A DNA stretch of 64,000 bases from Kutzneria buriramensis (GCF_003387475.1 NZ_QUNO01000010.1:310001-374000); one strand, 5' to 3'. Positions 14,003 through 22,885 are shown, counted from the first letter of the stretch. Made by a program: numbers and translations. The notes: generated from the sequence alone by a model not told the origin.

Positions 14003-16038
14003 CGGCCAGGTGGCCGAGATGGGCGCTCGGCGGCATCATCGCGGTGGCCGTCGTGCTGTACGGGTGGGCCATCGGGGCCGGTGGCGACTGGGGCAATCCG
14101 TACTACGCCGCGGCGGTTCGATCGATGTCCGGCGGGCTGACGAACTTCCTGTTCGGGTCGCTGGACCAGGCCGGTGTGATCACCGTGGACAAGCCGCCGC
14201 TGGCGCTGTGGCCGCAGGTGATCTGCACGTGGATCTTCGGCTATCACCCGTTCGCGGTGCTGCTGCCGCAGGTTCTCGAGGGCGGGGCGGCCGTGTTCCT
14301 GTTGCACCGCACGGTGCGCCGCTGGGCCGGCGAGCCGGCGGCGCTGATCGCCGCGGCGGCCCTGGCGGTCACGCCCATCACAGTGGCGATCAACCGTGAC
14401 AACAACCCGGACACCCTGATGGTGCTGTTCCTGATCGCCGCCGCATGGGCGTTCACGCGGGCCGTGGACGCCGAGCACCGGACGCGCTGGATGATGTTGT
14501 CCGGCCTGTTCATCGGGCTCGGCTTCACCACGAAGATGTTGCAGGCGTGGGTGGTCCTGCCGGCGTTCGCCTTGGCGTACCTGGTCGGCGTGCGGATTCC
14601 CTGGCCCCGCAAGCTGTTGGACCTGGCCGCCGCCGGCGTCGCGGTGATCGCCAGCTCGCTGTGGTGGGTGGTGCTGGTGTCGCTCTGGCCCGGCGCCAAG
14701 CCGTTCATCGGCAGCAGCGGCACCGGTTCGGTGTGGGATCTGGTGATCGGCTACAACGGCATCGGGCGCGTCGCCGGCGGCTCCGACAAGGCGTCGGAGT
14801 TCGCGACGATCCTGTCGATCGTGCTGTTCGGCGGCATTCCGGGACCGACGCGGCTGTTCAATCCGTTGCTGGGTGGGCAGATCAGCTGGTTGCTGCCGCT
14901 GGCGCTGCTGTCCCTGGTCGCCGTGATCTTCGGCCGACGGGTCGGGTCGACGGCCGGTCGCGCGGGATGGTGGCTGTGGGGCGGCTGGTTGATCGTCGCC
15001 GGGCTGGTGCTGAGCTTCTCCATCGGCGCCTTCCATGCGTACTACACGACGATGCTCGCGCCGCCGATCGCCGCCCTGACCGGGGCCGGGCTGGTGCTGT
15101 TGTGGCGCTGGTACCGGCGGCCGATCGGCGCGTGGTGGCTCGCGTTGCCCTTGGCCGCAACGGTTTCCGCCGGGTGGGCGTGGGTGCTGATCGCGCGGGA
15201 TCCGGCCTGGAACGGCTGGTTGCGGTACGCCGTCGCCGTCGTCGCGGTCCTGGCCGTAGCGGTGCTGGTGGTGGCTCGGTTCGCTCGCGGCGTCCCGGAA
15301 CCGGTGGTGAGCCAGTCCGCTGACAGCGGATCGGACCTCGGTGAGTCGGAGGAAGCCCATTCCGCGGTCGGTGCATCGGATATCCCTGAGTTGGAGACGG
15401 CTCGGTCCGGTCACGGTCGGCTGGGGGTCGCGGGTGCGCTGCTTGCCGTGGCGACCGTGCTCCTGGCGCCGGCGGCTTGGTCGGTGGCAACCGCTGTCGA
15501 GCCGTCGAATTCGTTCATGGGCACGACCAATGCGACCGCGGGACCGTATGTGATGCCGCCGTATCTCGTCGGGCTCGGTCCGAAGGCGCAGCCCAGCATT
15601 CGACGGGCCCTGAATCCACTCATCGGCAATCAGGCCACCGACGTGACCATGACCGCCGCCCAGCGCGCGATGCTCGATTACGCCGTTGCACATGGGCACA
15701 CGCCGATAGCCATGGCGGTCGAGGGCGGCGCGATTGTCGCCAGCAATTACCTGGTGCTTTCCGACGCCCCGGTGGTCGTGCTCGGCGGATTCGAGGGCGC
15801 AGACCCCGCACCGACCACCGATGAATTGGCTTCCTGGGTACGTGAGGGCCGCGTCCGATTTGTCGTCTCGCACACCGCGCCACCATCGACGAAGATCGAC
15901 ACGGGAAATCCGGCGAGCATCTTCGCCTCGATCGGCGGCCCGAACGAGGCGGCGCGGATCACCTGGGTGCAAGGCCACTGCAAGCCGGTGCCGGGACTGG
16001 GCGGCGACGGGGACGCGCTGTTCGACTGCGGTTCCTGA
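13999..16038 (+). CDS. GT39/ArnT-like membrane glycosyltransferase
   Basis: 679 residues with about a dozen membrane helices and an extracytoplasmic C-terminal domain from about residue 500. The first periplasmic loop has DWGNPYYAAAVRSMSGG and VDKPPLALWPQ, the Asp-containing region typical of lipid-phosphate-sugar-dependent GT-C enzymes; NRDNNPDTLMVLF is a further family signature. It most likely uses the polyprenyl-phosphate sugar made by the preceding GT2-GtrA gene, whose stop overlaps its ATG, to modify an envelope acceptor. The acceptor is unknown. A hydrophilic Ser/Glu-rich insert (about residues 434-470) separates the last membrane helices. Confidence 0.87.
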   Translation: MTARWPRWALGGIIAVAVVLYGWAIGAGGDWGNPYYAAAVRSMSGGLTNFLFGSLDQAGVITVDKPPLALWPQVICTWIFGYHPFAVLLPQVLEGGAAVFLLHRTVRRWAGEPAALIAAAALAVTPITVAINRDNNPDTLMVLFLIAAAWAFTRAVDAEHRTRWMMLSGLFIGLGFTTKMLQAWVVLPAFALAYLVGVRIPWPRKLLDLAAAGVAVIASSLWWVVLVSLWPGAKPFIGSSGTGSVWDLVIGYNGIGRVAGGSDKASEFATILSIVLFGGIPGPTRLFNPLLGGQISWLLPLALLSLVAVIFGRRVGSTAGRAGWWLWGGWLIVAGLVLSFSIGAFHAYYTTMLAPPIAALTGAGLVLLWRWYRRPIGAWWLALPLAATVSAGWAWVLIARDPAWNGWLRYAVAVVAVLAVAVLVVARFARGVPEPVVSQSADSGSDLGESEEAHSAVGASDIPELETARSGHGRLGVAGALLAVATVLLAPAAWSVATAVEPSNSFMGTTNATAGPYVMPPYLVGLGPKAQPSIRRALNPLIGNQATDVTMTAAQRAMLDYAVAHGHTPIAMAVEGGAIVASNYLVLSDAPVVVLGGFEGADPAPTTDELASWVREGRVRFVVSHTAPPSTKIDTGNPASIFASIGGPNEAARITWVQGHCKPVPGLGGDGDALFDCGS

Positions 16039-16073
16039 CAGCAGATGGCAGTCTTTCGGGTGATGATGGCGGC

Positions 16074-17168
16074 GTGACCACGAACGTCAGCCGCGACCAG
16101 GTGCTCTGGTACCGGGTTCGCCAGCACGGCCTGCTCCGCGACAGCGAGGAGCCGGCCGTGCTGGACATCGGTCTCCAGGACACCCAGGCGGGCTCCGCCC
16201 AATTGGCGCTGGCCGCCCGCACCACCGGCCCCGTCAATCTCGACGAATACGAGATGGCGTGGACGTTGCGCGGTGCCCCGCACCACCACCGTCCCGGCGA
16301 ACTTCGTCGACTTGCCGGTGAACTCTGGCCATGGAGCGACGCCGACGCGCAGGCCCGGCTGATGTGGCCGAAGGCCCGGACGGTGACCGACGGGCTGACC
16401 GCGATGGAGACGTACCGGCTGGTCGCGGAGTCGATGCGCAAGGTCGTCACGAAGCCGATGACCAAGGGTGCAGCGAGCACCGAGGTCACCAAGCTGGTGC
16501 CGGCCGGTCAGACCCGAGCCTGCCCTGCGTGCAAGTCGACACATATATATGAGCAGCCGTTCCGGCTCGGCTCGCTCGCCGGTGGCCTGCGGCTGCGCGC
16601 CGGCGACACCGGCCTGCTGCTGGAGCCGCTGCCCAAGCGCGGACCGATTCCGACGAAATCCACCGATCCGCACGGACTGGTCCACCGCTACCTCCGCTTC
16701 CTTGGACCGGCGACGCCCGCCGAGGTGGCGAAGTGGCTCGACACGTCGACGGCGAACGTGCGCGCCGTCTGGCCCGACGACCTCGCCGAGGTCACCGTCG
16801 ACGGTCGACGCGCATGGTTGCCGAAGGGGAATGTCGACGAACTTCTCGATTGCGACCGCGTGGACCTCGTTCGTCTGCTGCCGGCGATGGACCCGTTCCT
16901 CCAGGCGCGCGACCGCGACGTGCTCGTGCCGGACAAGGCGGAGCAGAAGGCGCTGTGGACGATCCTCGGCAATCCCGGCGCGCTGCTGGTCGACGGTCAG
17001 ATCGGCGGCATGTGGCGGTCGCGGGTGGTCGGCAGGAAGAAGTTGGAGGTGACGGTCACTTCGTTCGACGACGTCATCGACCCGTCGACCCGCGACGGTG
17101 TGCAGGCCGAGGCGGAACGGATCGCCGAGGTCCGCGGAGTGCCGACGGCGGTCGTCCGGTACGCCTGA
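16074..17168 (+). CDS. AlkZ-like winged-helix protein (HTH_42, DNA glycosylase family)
   Basis: 364 residues. The family consists of three tandem winged helices; Streptomyces AlkZ and E. coli YcaQ remove cross-linked or bulky alkylated bases. The early GLQDTQAGSAQLAL resembles the Gln-rich catalytic loop (Q-x-Q/Q-x-D). RYLRFLGPATPAEVAKWLDTS is a clear winged helix at about residue 205, and LLPAMDPFLQARDRDVLVPD matches the C-terminal conserved block. Many relatives are annotated only as winged-helix DNA-binding proteins, so catalytic activity is probable but not certain. GTG 16074 is 35 bp after the glycosyltransferase. A WYL regulator follows 6 bp downstream, a common pairing for DNA-damage-related genes. 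Confidence 0.8.
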   Translation: MTTNVSRDQVLWYRVRQHGLLRDSEEPAVLDIGLQDTQAGSAQLALAARTTGPVNLDEYEMAWTLRGAPHHHRPGELRRLAGELWPWSDADAQARLMWPKARTVTDGLTAMETYRLVAESMRKVVTKPMTKGAASTEVTKLVPAGQTRACPACKSTHIYEQPFRLGSLAGGLRLRAGDTGLLLEPLPKRGPIPTKSTDPHGLVHRYLRFLGPATPAEVAKWLDTSTANVRAVWPDDLAEVTVDGRRAWLPKGNVDELLDCDRVDLVRLLPAMDPFLQARDRDVLVPDKAEQKALWTILGNPGALLVDGQIGGMWRSRVVGRKKLEVTVTSFDDVIDPSTRDGVQAEAERIAEVRGVPTAVVRYA

Positions 17169-17174
17169 CCGACA

Positions 17175-18176
17175 ATGCCGGGTATGCGCGCGAGCCGGTT
17201 GTTGTCCACTCTGCTGTTGCTACAGACGAGGGGCCGGATGACCGCGCAGGAGCTCGCCGACGAACTCGAGGTTTCCGTCCGCACCGTCTATCGCGACATC
17301 GAGTCCCTGTCGGTAGCCGGCGTGCCCGTCTACGCCGACCGCGGCCCGACCGGCGGCTACCAACTGCTCGACGGTTATCGAACGCGTCTGACCGGGTTGA
17401 CCACCGACGAGGCCGACTCACTGTTCCTGGCCGGCATGCCCGGACCGGCCGCCGAACTCGGCTTGGGCACGGTCGTGGCGACGGCCGAGCTGAAGATGCT
17501 CGCCGCGCTGCCGCCCGACCTGCGGGCGCGGGCCAGCCGCATCCGTGAACGCTTCCACCTCGACGCGCCGGGCTGGCTCCGGGAGGCCGACGAAGTTCCG
17601 TTTCTCGCCGAAATCGCGGATTCCGTCTGGAACGAGCGGATGGTCGAGATCCGGTACCGCCGGTGGAAGACGCCGCGCGAGGTGACCCGCCGGCTCGCGC
17701 CCCTCGGCGTGGTCCTCAAGGCCGGGACCTGGTACCTCGTCGGGCTGGCCGGCGACGAGCCGCGGACGTTCCGGGTGTCGAACGTGCTCGGTGTGCAGGC
17801 CCTCGACGAGCGTTTCGACCGTCCCGCGGATTTCGACCTGGCCGCCTACTGGCAGGAGTGGGCCGACCAGTTCGAGGTCCGGATACGCGGGGAACGCACC
17901 CGCGTACGGCTGTCACCCGAAGGTGTGAGGGCGCTGCCGTATTTCATGGGACGGTCAGTCGCGGACCAGGTGATGCCGACACTGTCCGAACCGGACGCCG
18001 ACGGCTGGATGGAGGCGGTGGTCCCGGTCGAGACGCTCCGCCACGCGCACGCCGAATTCCTCCGGCTCGGCGCCGAGGTGGAGGTGCTCGAACCCGCCGA
18101 ACTGCGCGAGATGGTCGCCTCGACCGTCGGTAGGCTGACCGGGTTCTACGGGTCGCGCCGAACTCGGCCGGAGTAG
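17175..18176 (+). CDS. YafY-type transcriptional regulator (HTH_11 + WYL + WCX)
   Basis: 333 residues. The N-terminal DeoR-like helix-turn-helix is ASRLLSTLLLLQTRGRMTAQ...VSVRTVYRDIESL. The WYL domain (about 130-225) carries VEIRYRRW and GTWYLVGLAG, and a WCX extension follows. WYL domains often sense single-stranded nucleic acid or another ligand linked to DNA damage, which fits its place 6 bp after the AlkZ-like gene (inference). ATG 17175 is used; ATG 17184 is possible. Its 3' end overlaps the opposing SIS gene by 31 bp. Confidence 0.87.
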   Translation: MPGMRASRLLSTLLLLQTRGRMTAQELADELEVSVRTVYRDIESLSVAGVPVYADRGPTGGYQLLDGYRTRLTGLTTDEADSLFLAGMPGPAAELGLGTVVATAELKMLAALPPDLRARASRIRERFHLDAPGWLREADEVPFLAEIADSVWNERMVEIRYRRWKTPREVTRRLAPLGVVLKAGTWYLVGLAGDEPRTFRVSNVLGVQALDERFDRPADFDLAAYWQEWADQFEVRIRGERTRVRLSPEGVRALPYFMGRSVADQVMPTLSEPDADGWMEAVVPVETLRHAHAEFLRLGAEVEVLEPAELREMVASTVGRLTGFYGSRRTRPE

Positions 18177-18895
18177 TGGTCCTCGAGCGCATTGTTGTGC
18201 TCGTCGCCGCCGGGGATGTTCGCCGACAGGTACACCGGCGGCCGGTGGCCGGCCGCGAGCAGCCGGGCGCAGGCGTCGGCGACCATCATCTGGGCGGCGA
18301 ACGCCGAGGTGATGGAGGAGATCGCGCAGACCTTGCCGCCGTCGGGCATCGGCAGGAGCGTGTCGCCGAACGGTCCGCAGTTGTCGATGACCACGTCGGC
18401 GTAGTCGTGGAGGTGCTTGCCCGACGGATGCCGCGAGTCGACGGCGGTGGCGTGCTCCATCGACGTGAAGGCGATCAGCCGGTGACCACGCTCCTTGACG
18501 AGCGAGGCCATTTCGACGATCGAGCCGTTTCCGCCGGAGTTGGAGGCGACGACGAAGAGGTCGCTCTCGCGTGGCTCGGCGAGTTCATACACCCGGTGCG
18601 CGATCGCCGGGTCGCGCTCGCTGTGCCGGTCGAGCGCGTCGGGCGGGGCGTCGCCGTAGGTGACGATGTCACGGAGCGAGAGTCGGTTGGTCGGGATCAG
18701 GCCGCCCGCCCGTCCGGCGATCTCCATCACCAGCGCCTGCGAGTGGCCGGTGCCGAAGGCCTGGACCACGCCGTCGGCCAGCACACAGTCGGCCACCAGC
18801 GCCGCCGCGGCGGCGATCGGCTCGCGCTGGGTGGTGACCAGTCGGTCGATCACTTCCCGGGCCGCCGACACGAACTCGCCCTGGCCGATGGACAT
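18146..18895 (-). CDS. SIS-domain protein (UPF0309-type phosphosugar-binding)
   Basis: 249 residues forming one SIS domain: QAFGTGHSQALVMEIAGRAGG, LFVVASNSGGNGSIVEMA and AFTSMEHATAVDSRHPSGKH are the sugar-phosphate loops. Such proteins isomerise or sense amino-sugar or other sugar phosphates; no substrate can be named. ATG 18895 is preceded by AGGGGTGG. It lies 74 bp downstream of cobH on the same strand and may be read from the cobH promoter, with no obvious functional link. Its 3' end overlaps the WYL gene tail-to-tail. Confidence 0.83.
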   Translation of the reverse strand: MSIGQGEFVSAAREVIDRLVTTQREPIAAAAALVADCVLADGVVQAFGTGHSQALVMEIAGRAGGLIPTNRLSLRDIVTYGDAPPDALDRHSERDPAIAHRVYELAEPRESDLFVVASNSGGNGSIVEMASLVKERGHRLIAFTSMEHATAVDSRHPSGKHLHDYADVVIDNCGPFGDTLLPMPDGGKVCAISSITSAFAAQMMVADACARLLAAGHRPPVYLSANIPGGDEHNNALEDHYSGRVRRDP

Positions 18896-18969
18896 GCGCC
18901 ACCCCTCTTCGTCAGCAACTTTCCGTGACAGCCGGTGTCACGTTAGTGGCAAACCGGGGTGTGGGTGGA

Positions 18970-19515
18970 TCAGAGATACAGCAGCGCGTTGACGGCCGCC
19001 GTCGCCAGCGCCGCGCCGCCGCGCTCGCCGCGGTTTGTAAGGGCAGGCACCCCGAGCTCGCGGACCGCCCGCTTCGCCTCGACCGCGCCGACGAACCCGG
19101 CCGGCAGCGCGATGACCAGCGCCGGCCGAATCCGACCGGACCGGCAGTGCTCGACCAGTTCGGTGACGATCGACACGTCCTGACCGAGGGCCCACACCGC
19201 ACCGACCGGTGCTTTTCGTACGAACTCCTCGATTCCGTCGGCCGTCTCCGCGATGACGGCGGCCGGCCGGCTGGTGATGCCGACCGCGACCATCCGCACG
19301 TCGGCGATCAGCGGCGCGCCGTCGGCGAGGGCCTGCCGCCCGGCGACCAGCGCCGGCTCGTCGACCAGCAGGTCGCCGGCCCAGGTCGGGTCGGCGGTGG
19401 TGTGCACGAGCCGCTCCACGACCGCCCGCGACAACGGCCCCAATCCGGTGGTGTCGACGCGGCGGCGGAGGATTTCGTACGACTCCGACTCGATCGGATG
19501 AGGCACTCGCGGCAC
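18970..19515 (-). CDS. cobH: Precorrin-8X methylmutase
   Basis: 181 residues, slightly short for CobH/CbiC (about 200). The enzyme moves the C11 methyl to C12, giving hydrogenobyrinate. The segment ERLVHTTADPTWAGDL carries the expected catalytic histidine (His43 in CobH), and ALGQDVSIVTELVEHCRSG, LPAGFVGAVEAKRAVRELGVPALTNRGERGG is the conserved C-terminal half. GTG 19515 follows GAGGGGAAG. It diverges from the riboswitch-controlled cobM operon; no riboswitch is visible on its own strand. Confidence 0.92.
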   Translation of the reverse strand: MPRVPHPIESESYEILRRRVDTTGLGPLSRAVVERLVHTTADPTWAGDLLVDEPALVAGRQALADGAPLIADVRMVAVGITSRPAAVIAETADGIEEFVRKAPVGAVWALGQDVSIVTELVEHCRSGRIRPALVIALPAGFVGAVEAKRAVRELGVPALTNRGERGGAALATAAVNALLYL

Positions 19516-19587
19516 GTCGGAACTTCCCCTCGGCTGGACTGTTTCACACCGTAGTCGGCGGTGTCGGCGCGCCGGGACGTCAGTTAA

Positions 19588-19745
19588 CCTGCTCCGCGAG
19601 CGTGGTTACGGGAAGCCGGTGCGAATCCGGCGCGGTCCCGCCACTGTGACCGGGGAGTTGTCCCGCAGAGCTACAGCCACTGGGCGCGTGCGCCTGGGAA
19701 GGCGCGGCGACGGCGGCGATCCGGGAGCCAGGAGACCGGCCACGC
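19588..19745 (+). ncRNA. Cobalamin (B12) riboswitch
   Basis: The aptamer core is clear: GGGAAGCCGGTGCGAATCCG at about 19610-19629, then the B12-box-like GCGGTCCCGCCACTGTGACC, the paired arms around GGGAGTTGTCCCGCAG, GCCACTGGG...CTGGGAAGGCG, and the closing GGGAGCCAGGAGACCGGCC at about 19722-19741. Outer boundaries are approximate. It precedes the cobM-cobJ-cobA-cbiMQXO operon and should repress it when adenosylcobalamin is abundant. No T-rich terminator follows, so control is probably at translation initiation, near the GGAGG at 19764-19768. Confidence 0.95.
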
Positions 19746-19773
19746 GACCGACATGCGTCGCACGGAGGATGTG

Positions 19774-19815
19774 ATGGCTGGCACTGCGCCGCGCCTCGGG
19801 TGGTCCCCGAGGTGA
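19774..19815 (+). CDS. Possible 13-codon leader reading frame in the riboswitch expression platform
   Basis: ATG 19774 sits 5 nt after GGAGG, the best ribosome binding site between riboswitch and cobM. It encodes MAGTAPRLGWSPR and stops at TGA 19813-19815, 11 nt before the cobM ATG. Translation of this peptide could couple riboswitch control to cobM, whose own site (GAGGTGA) overlaps the stop. A non-translated spacer is the simpler alternative; no conservation evidence is available here. Confidence 0.4.
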   Translation: MAGTAPRLGWSPR

Positions 19816-19826
19816 GCTCGCCCGGG

Positions 19827-20648
19827 ATGATCTCCTTCGTCGGCGCCGGCCCCGGCGCGGCGGATCTGATGACCTTCCGCGGCGCCGACCGGCTGGCCCG
19901 GGCGGACGTCGTCGTGTGGGCGTCGTCGCTGGTGCCGGCCGAGGTGCTGACGCACGCGAACCCGGCGGCCGAGCGACACGACTCCGCGGGCATGACGCTG
20001 GAGGACGTGCTCGAGGTCTACGCCGGCCACCCGGACGCGAACATCGTCCGCCTGCACTCCGGCGACCCGACCGTGTACGGCGCGATCGGCGAGCAGATCG
20101 CCTGGTGTCGGCTGAACGGCCGGCCGTACGAGATCGTGCCGGGCGTCGGCTCGCTCGGCGCCGCCGCGGCGGCGATTGGTTGTGAACTGACTTCACCGAC
20201 GGTTTCGCAGTCGATCGTGTTAACACGCCTCGCCGGCGGTCGGACGGCCGCGTCGATGCCGGACGGCGAGACGGTCGCCTCGTTCGCGTCGCACCGCACG
20301 ACGATGGCCGTCTACCTCTCCGCCCAGCGCCCCGAGCAGCTACAGGCCGAACTGCTCGCCGACGGCGAGGGCTACTCCCCCGACACTCCGGCGGTTGTCG
20401 TCGCGAAGGCGACGTGGCCGGACGAGCGGATCGTCCGCACGACGGTCGGCGAGCTCGCGGCCGAACTTCGAGCGTCCGGTATTCGGACGGCCGCCTTGGT
20501 GCTCGTCGGTGAAGCGCTCGACGATGGTCGCGAAGTCCAACGGACCAGGTTGTACGACCCGGCCTACTCGCACGGTTGCCGTCGACGGTCGACCGAGGGC
20601 AGCACGCACGGTCGTCCCATTCCCGTCGAAAAGCGGAGGCTGCCATGA
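19827..20648 (+). CDS. cobM: Precorrin-4 C11-methyltransferase
   Basis: 273 residues, tetrapyrrole methylase fold: FVGAGPGAADLMTFRGADRL (SAM/ring loop), VRLHSGDPTVYGAIGEQ and VPGVGSLGAAAAAIGCELT. CobM adds the C11 methyl group from SAM in the aerobic pathway. ATG 19827 was chosen because family similarity begins at MISFVGAGPG and GAGGTGA lies about 11 nt upstream; GTG 19800 would add nine unsupported residues. First structural gene after the riboswitch; its stop overlaps the cobJ start (ATGA). Confidence 0.93.
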   Translation: MISFVGAGPGAADLMTFRGADRLARADVVVWASSLVPAEVLTHANPAAERHDSAGMTLEDVLEVYAGHPDANIVRLHSGDPTVYGAIGEQIAWCRLNGRPYEIVPGVGSLGAAAAAIGCELTSPTVSQSIVLTRLAGGRTAASMPDGETVASFASHRTTMAVYLSAQRPEQLQAELLADGEGYSPDTPAVVVAKATWPDERIVRTTVGELAAELRASGIRTAALVLVGEALDDGREVQRTRLYDPAYSHGCRRRSTEGSTHGRPIPVEKRRLP

Positions 20649-21418
20649 CCGGCGTGCTCACCGTCGTCGGCCTCGGCCCCGGCGACGCACGACACCGCAC
20701 ACCGGCCGCGACCACGGCGATCGCCGACGCCGAGGCCGTCTACGGCTACGCCGCCTATATAGAAGCGTGCGAGGACATCCTCCGGCCCGACCAGATCGTC
20801 GTCCGCGGCCGGATGACCGAGGAGAAGCTGCGCGCGGAGCAGGCCGTCGACGCTGCGGCCGGCGGCCGGCGGGTGGTGCTCGTGTCGTCGGGCGACGCCG
20901 GTGTGTACGGCATGGCGACGTTGGCGTTGAGCAATGCGTACGAAATCGAGGAATCCGTACGACCTGCCGTCCATGTGCTGCCGGGCGTCACCGCGGCGCT
21001 CGCGGCCTCGGCGCTGGTCGGTGCCCCGCTCGCGCATGATTTCGCCTGCCTGACGTTGTCGGACCTGCTGACTCCCTGGGAGGAAGTGGAACGCCGACTC
21101 CGGGCCGTCGCCGAGGCCGACCTGGCCATCGCGCTCTACAACCCCCGTTCCAAGGGCCGCCCCTGGCAGCTCGGCCGGGCCCGCGAAGTGCTGCTCGAAC
21201 GACGGGCACCCGGGACGCCGGTGGCCCTGGTCACCGACATCGCCCGTGACGGGCAGCGCGTCGGGCTCACCACGCTCGCCGACCTCGACTGCGACGAAGT
21301 CGGCATGACCACCACCGTGCTGATCGGTTCGTCGACCACTCTGCGGTTCGGCGACTGGCTGGTGACGCCCCGGTCCGCCGCCGGCCCCCGATCCGCGGAC
21401 GACCGGAGTGCCGGGTGA
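20645..21418 (+). CDS. cobJ: Precorrin-3B C17-methyltransferase
   Basis: 257 residues. TVVGLGPGDARHRTPAATTA, VSSGDAGVYGMATLAL, LPGVTAALAASALVGAPLAHDF and IALYNPRSKGRPWQL are the conserved CobJ/CbiH blocks. It methylates C17 and drives ring contraction. Translationally coupled at both ends: ATGA with cobM and GTGA with cobA. The C-terminal 20 residues are a low-complexity tail. Confidence 0.94.
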   Translation: MTGVLTVVGLGPGDARHRTPAATTAIADAEAVYGYAAYIEACEDILRPDQIVVRGRMTEEKLRAEQAVDAAAGGRRVVLVSSGDAGVYGMATLALSNAYEIEESVRPAVHVLPGVTAALAASALVGAPLAHDFACLTLSDLLTPWEEVERRLRAVAEADLAIALYNPRSKGRPWQLGRAREVLLERRAPGTPVALVTDIARDGQRVGLTTLADLDCDEVGMTTTVLIGSSTTLRFGDWLVTPRSAAGPRSADDRSAG

Positions 21419-22236
21419 CCGTGCACCTCGTGGGCGCCGGCCCCGGTGATCCCGGTCTGCTCACCTGCCGCGCCGTCGAACTCCTCAAGTCCGCCGAAGT
21501 CGTCGTCTACGACCGGCCGTCGATGGCCGACATCGTCGCGATCGCGGATTCCGCCGAAGTTGTGCATTGCGTCGGAAAAGCAGGAAGTCGTCCGGCGTGG
21601 CCGCAGGCCGACGTGAACCAGCTTCTCGTCGACCTCGGGCGGACCGGCCGCGACGTGGTCCGACTCAAGGCCGGCGACGCGTTCGTCGTCTCCCGTGGCG
21701 GCGAGGAAGCCGTCGCGCTCGCCGCCGCCGGCGTGCCGTTCGACATCGTGCCGGGCATCTCCGCCGCGATCGCCGCGCCAGCGCTCGCCGGCATCCCGGT
21801 GATGGTCCGCCAGGTCGCCACCACGCTCACGGTCATCGCCGGCAACGACGACCCCGAGTACCACCAGACCATCGACTGGGACGCCGTCGCCCGGGTCGGC
21901 GGCACCGTCGTCGTGCTCACCGGTCGGTCCGCGTTCCGGGACATCGCCGACAAGCTGATGGCCGGCGGTCTGGCGGCGGACACCCCCGTCGCGGCGATCA
22001 GCGCGGCGAGCCGGGACCACCAACGCACCGAGCTCGGCACGTTGGGATCGCTGCCGAACACGAGGATGCGGCCGCCGGTGACGTTCGTCATCGGCGAGGT
22101 GGCCGCGCTCGACCTGCTGGCGAGCGGACAGCCGTCGGTCGGACGACCTATCGGCAATCCATCGACCGAGCGGGTCGCCGACCAACTACTGGCAGCCGAC
22201 GACGAACCTGTGGAGGGATCGCATGCACATTCCTGA
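21415..22236 (+). CDS. cobA: Uroporphyrinogen-III C-methyltransferase (SUMT)
   Basis: 273 residues. VHLVGAGPGDPGLLTCRAVELL is the classic opening, with VRLKAGDAFVVSRGGEEAVAL, VPGISAAIAAPALAGIPV, and TGRSAFRDIADKLMAGG towards the end. It converts uroporphyrinogen III to precorrin-2, the entry to corrinoids and sirohaem. The usual Y-D-x-L is YDRPSMADIVA here, and G-R-x-P-F reads as GDAFVV, so the family call rests on the whole pattern. GTG start overlaps the cobJ stop; its 3' end overlaps cbiM by 14 bp. No HemD or CysG fusion partner. Confidence 0.9.
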   Translation: MTVHLVGAGPGDPGLLTCRAVELLKSAEVVVYDRPSMADIVAIADSAEVVHCVGKAGSRPAWPQADVNQLLVDLGRTGRDVVRLKAGDAFVVSRGGEEAVALAAAGVPFDIVPGISAAIAAPALAGIPVMVRQVATTLTVIAGNDDPEYHQTIDWDAVARVGGTVVVLTGRSAFRDIADKLMAGGLAADTPVAAISAASRDHQRTELGTLGSLPNTRMRPPVTFVIGEVAALDLLASGQPSVGRPIGNPSTERVADQLLAADDEPVEGSHAHS

Positions 22237-22885
22237 CGGGTTCGTGAACGCACCGGTCTCCATCGCGGGCGGCGTGGTCGCGGTGGCCGGCCTGGCGCTG
22301 TGCAGCCGGAACCTCGGACCGTCGCTGCGGGACCGGGACATCCCGCTGGCCGGCCTGGCGGCGGCGTTCTTCCTCGTGCTGGAGGCGCCGATCTTTCCCA
22401 TCGGCGTCGGCACCGGCGGCCACCTGCTCGGCGGCACGCTGGCGGTCGCACTGCTGGGGCCTTGGCTGGGGCCGGTGGTGATCTCGGTGGTCCTCGTGGT
22501 CCAGGCCCTGTTCGCCGGCGACGGCGGCGTGACCGCGCTGGGGGTCAACGCCGTCAACATGGCGCTGATACCGGCAGTCGTCGGCTACCCGCTGATCCTG
22601 GGCCTGCGCAAGGTCCTTCCCCGCACGAAAATCTGGGTCGCCGTCACAACGGGCATCGCCGGCTTCGTGTCGGTGGTCGCCGGATCCATCCTGTACAGCC
22701 TGGAATACGCGGTCGGTGGCGCAACCGCTGTCCCGGCGACCACCGTCGCGGTGACGACGATCGGCACCTACTCGGTGATCGCTCTGTTCGAGGGCCTGGT
22801 GACGGGACTGATCGTGGCGGCGCTGCTGCGCCTCCGGCCAGATCTGGTACGGGTCGGCCGGCACCTGACGCGGGCGAACGCATGA
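22223..22885 (+). CDS. cbiM: Cobalt ECF transporter substrate-binding membrane protein CbiM
   Basis: 220 residues with about seven membrane helices. The protein begins MHIPDGFVNAPVS, the conserved metal-binding N terminus in which the amino group and His2 coordinate Co2+, so ATG 22223 is firm. Further signatures are PIFPIGVGTGGHLLGGTLA and GVNAVNMALIPAVVGY. It is the S component of a group I ECF importer working with CbiQ and CbiO. It lies in the riboswitch operon, overlapping cobA by 14 bp. No cbiN follows; see the next entry. Confidence 0.94.
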   Translation: MHIPDGFVNAPVSIAGGVVAVAGLALCSRNLGPSLRDRDIPLAGLAAAFFLVLEAPIFPIGVGTGGHLLGGTLAVALLGPWLGPVVISVVLVVQALFAGDGGVTALGVNAVNMALIPAVVGYPLILGLRKVLPRTKIWVAVTTGIAGFVSVVAGSILYSLEYAVGGATAVPATTVAVTTIGTYSVIALFEGLVTGLIVAALLRLRPDLVRVGRHLTRANA

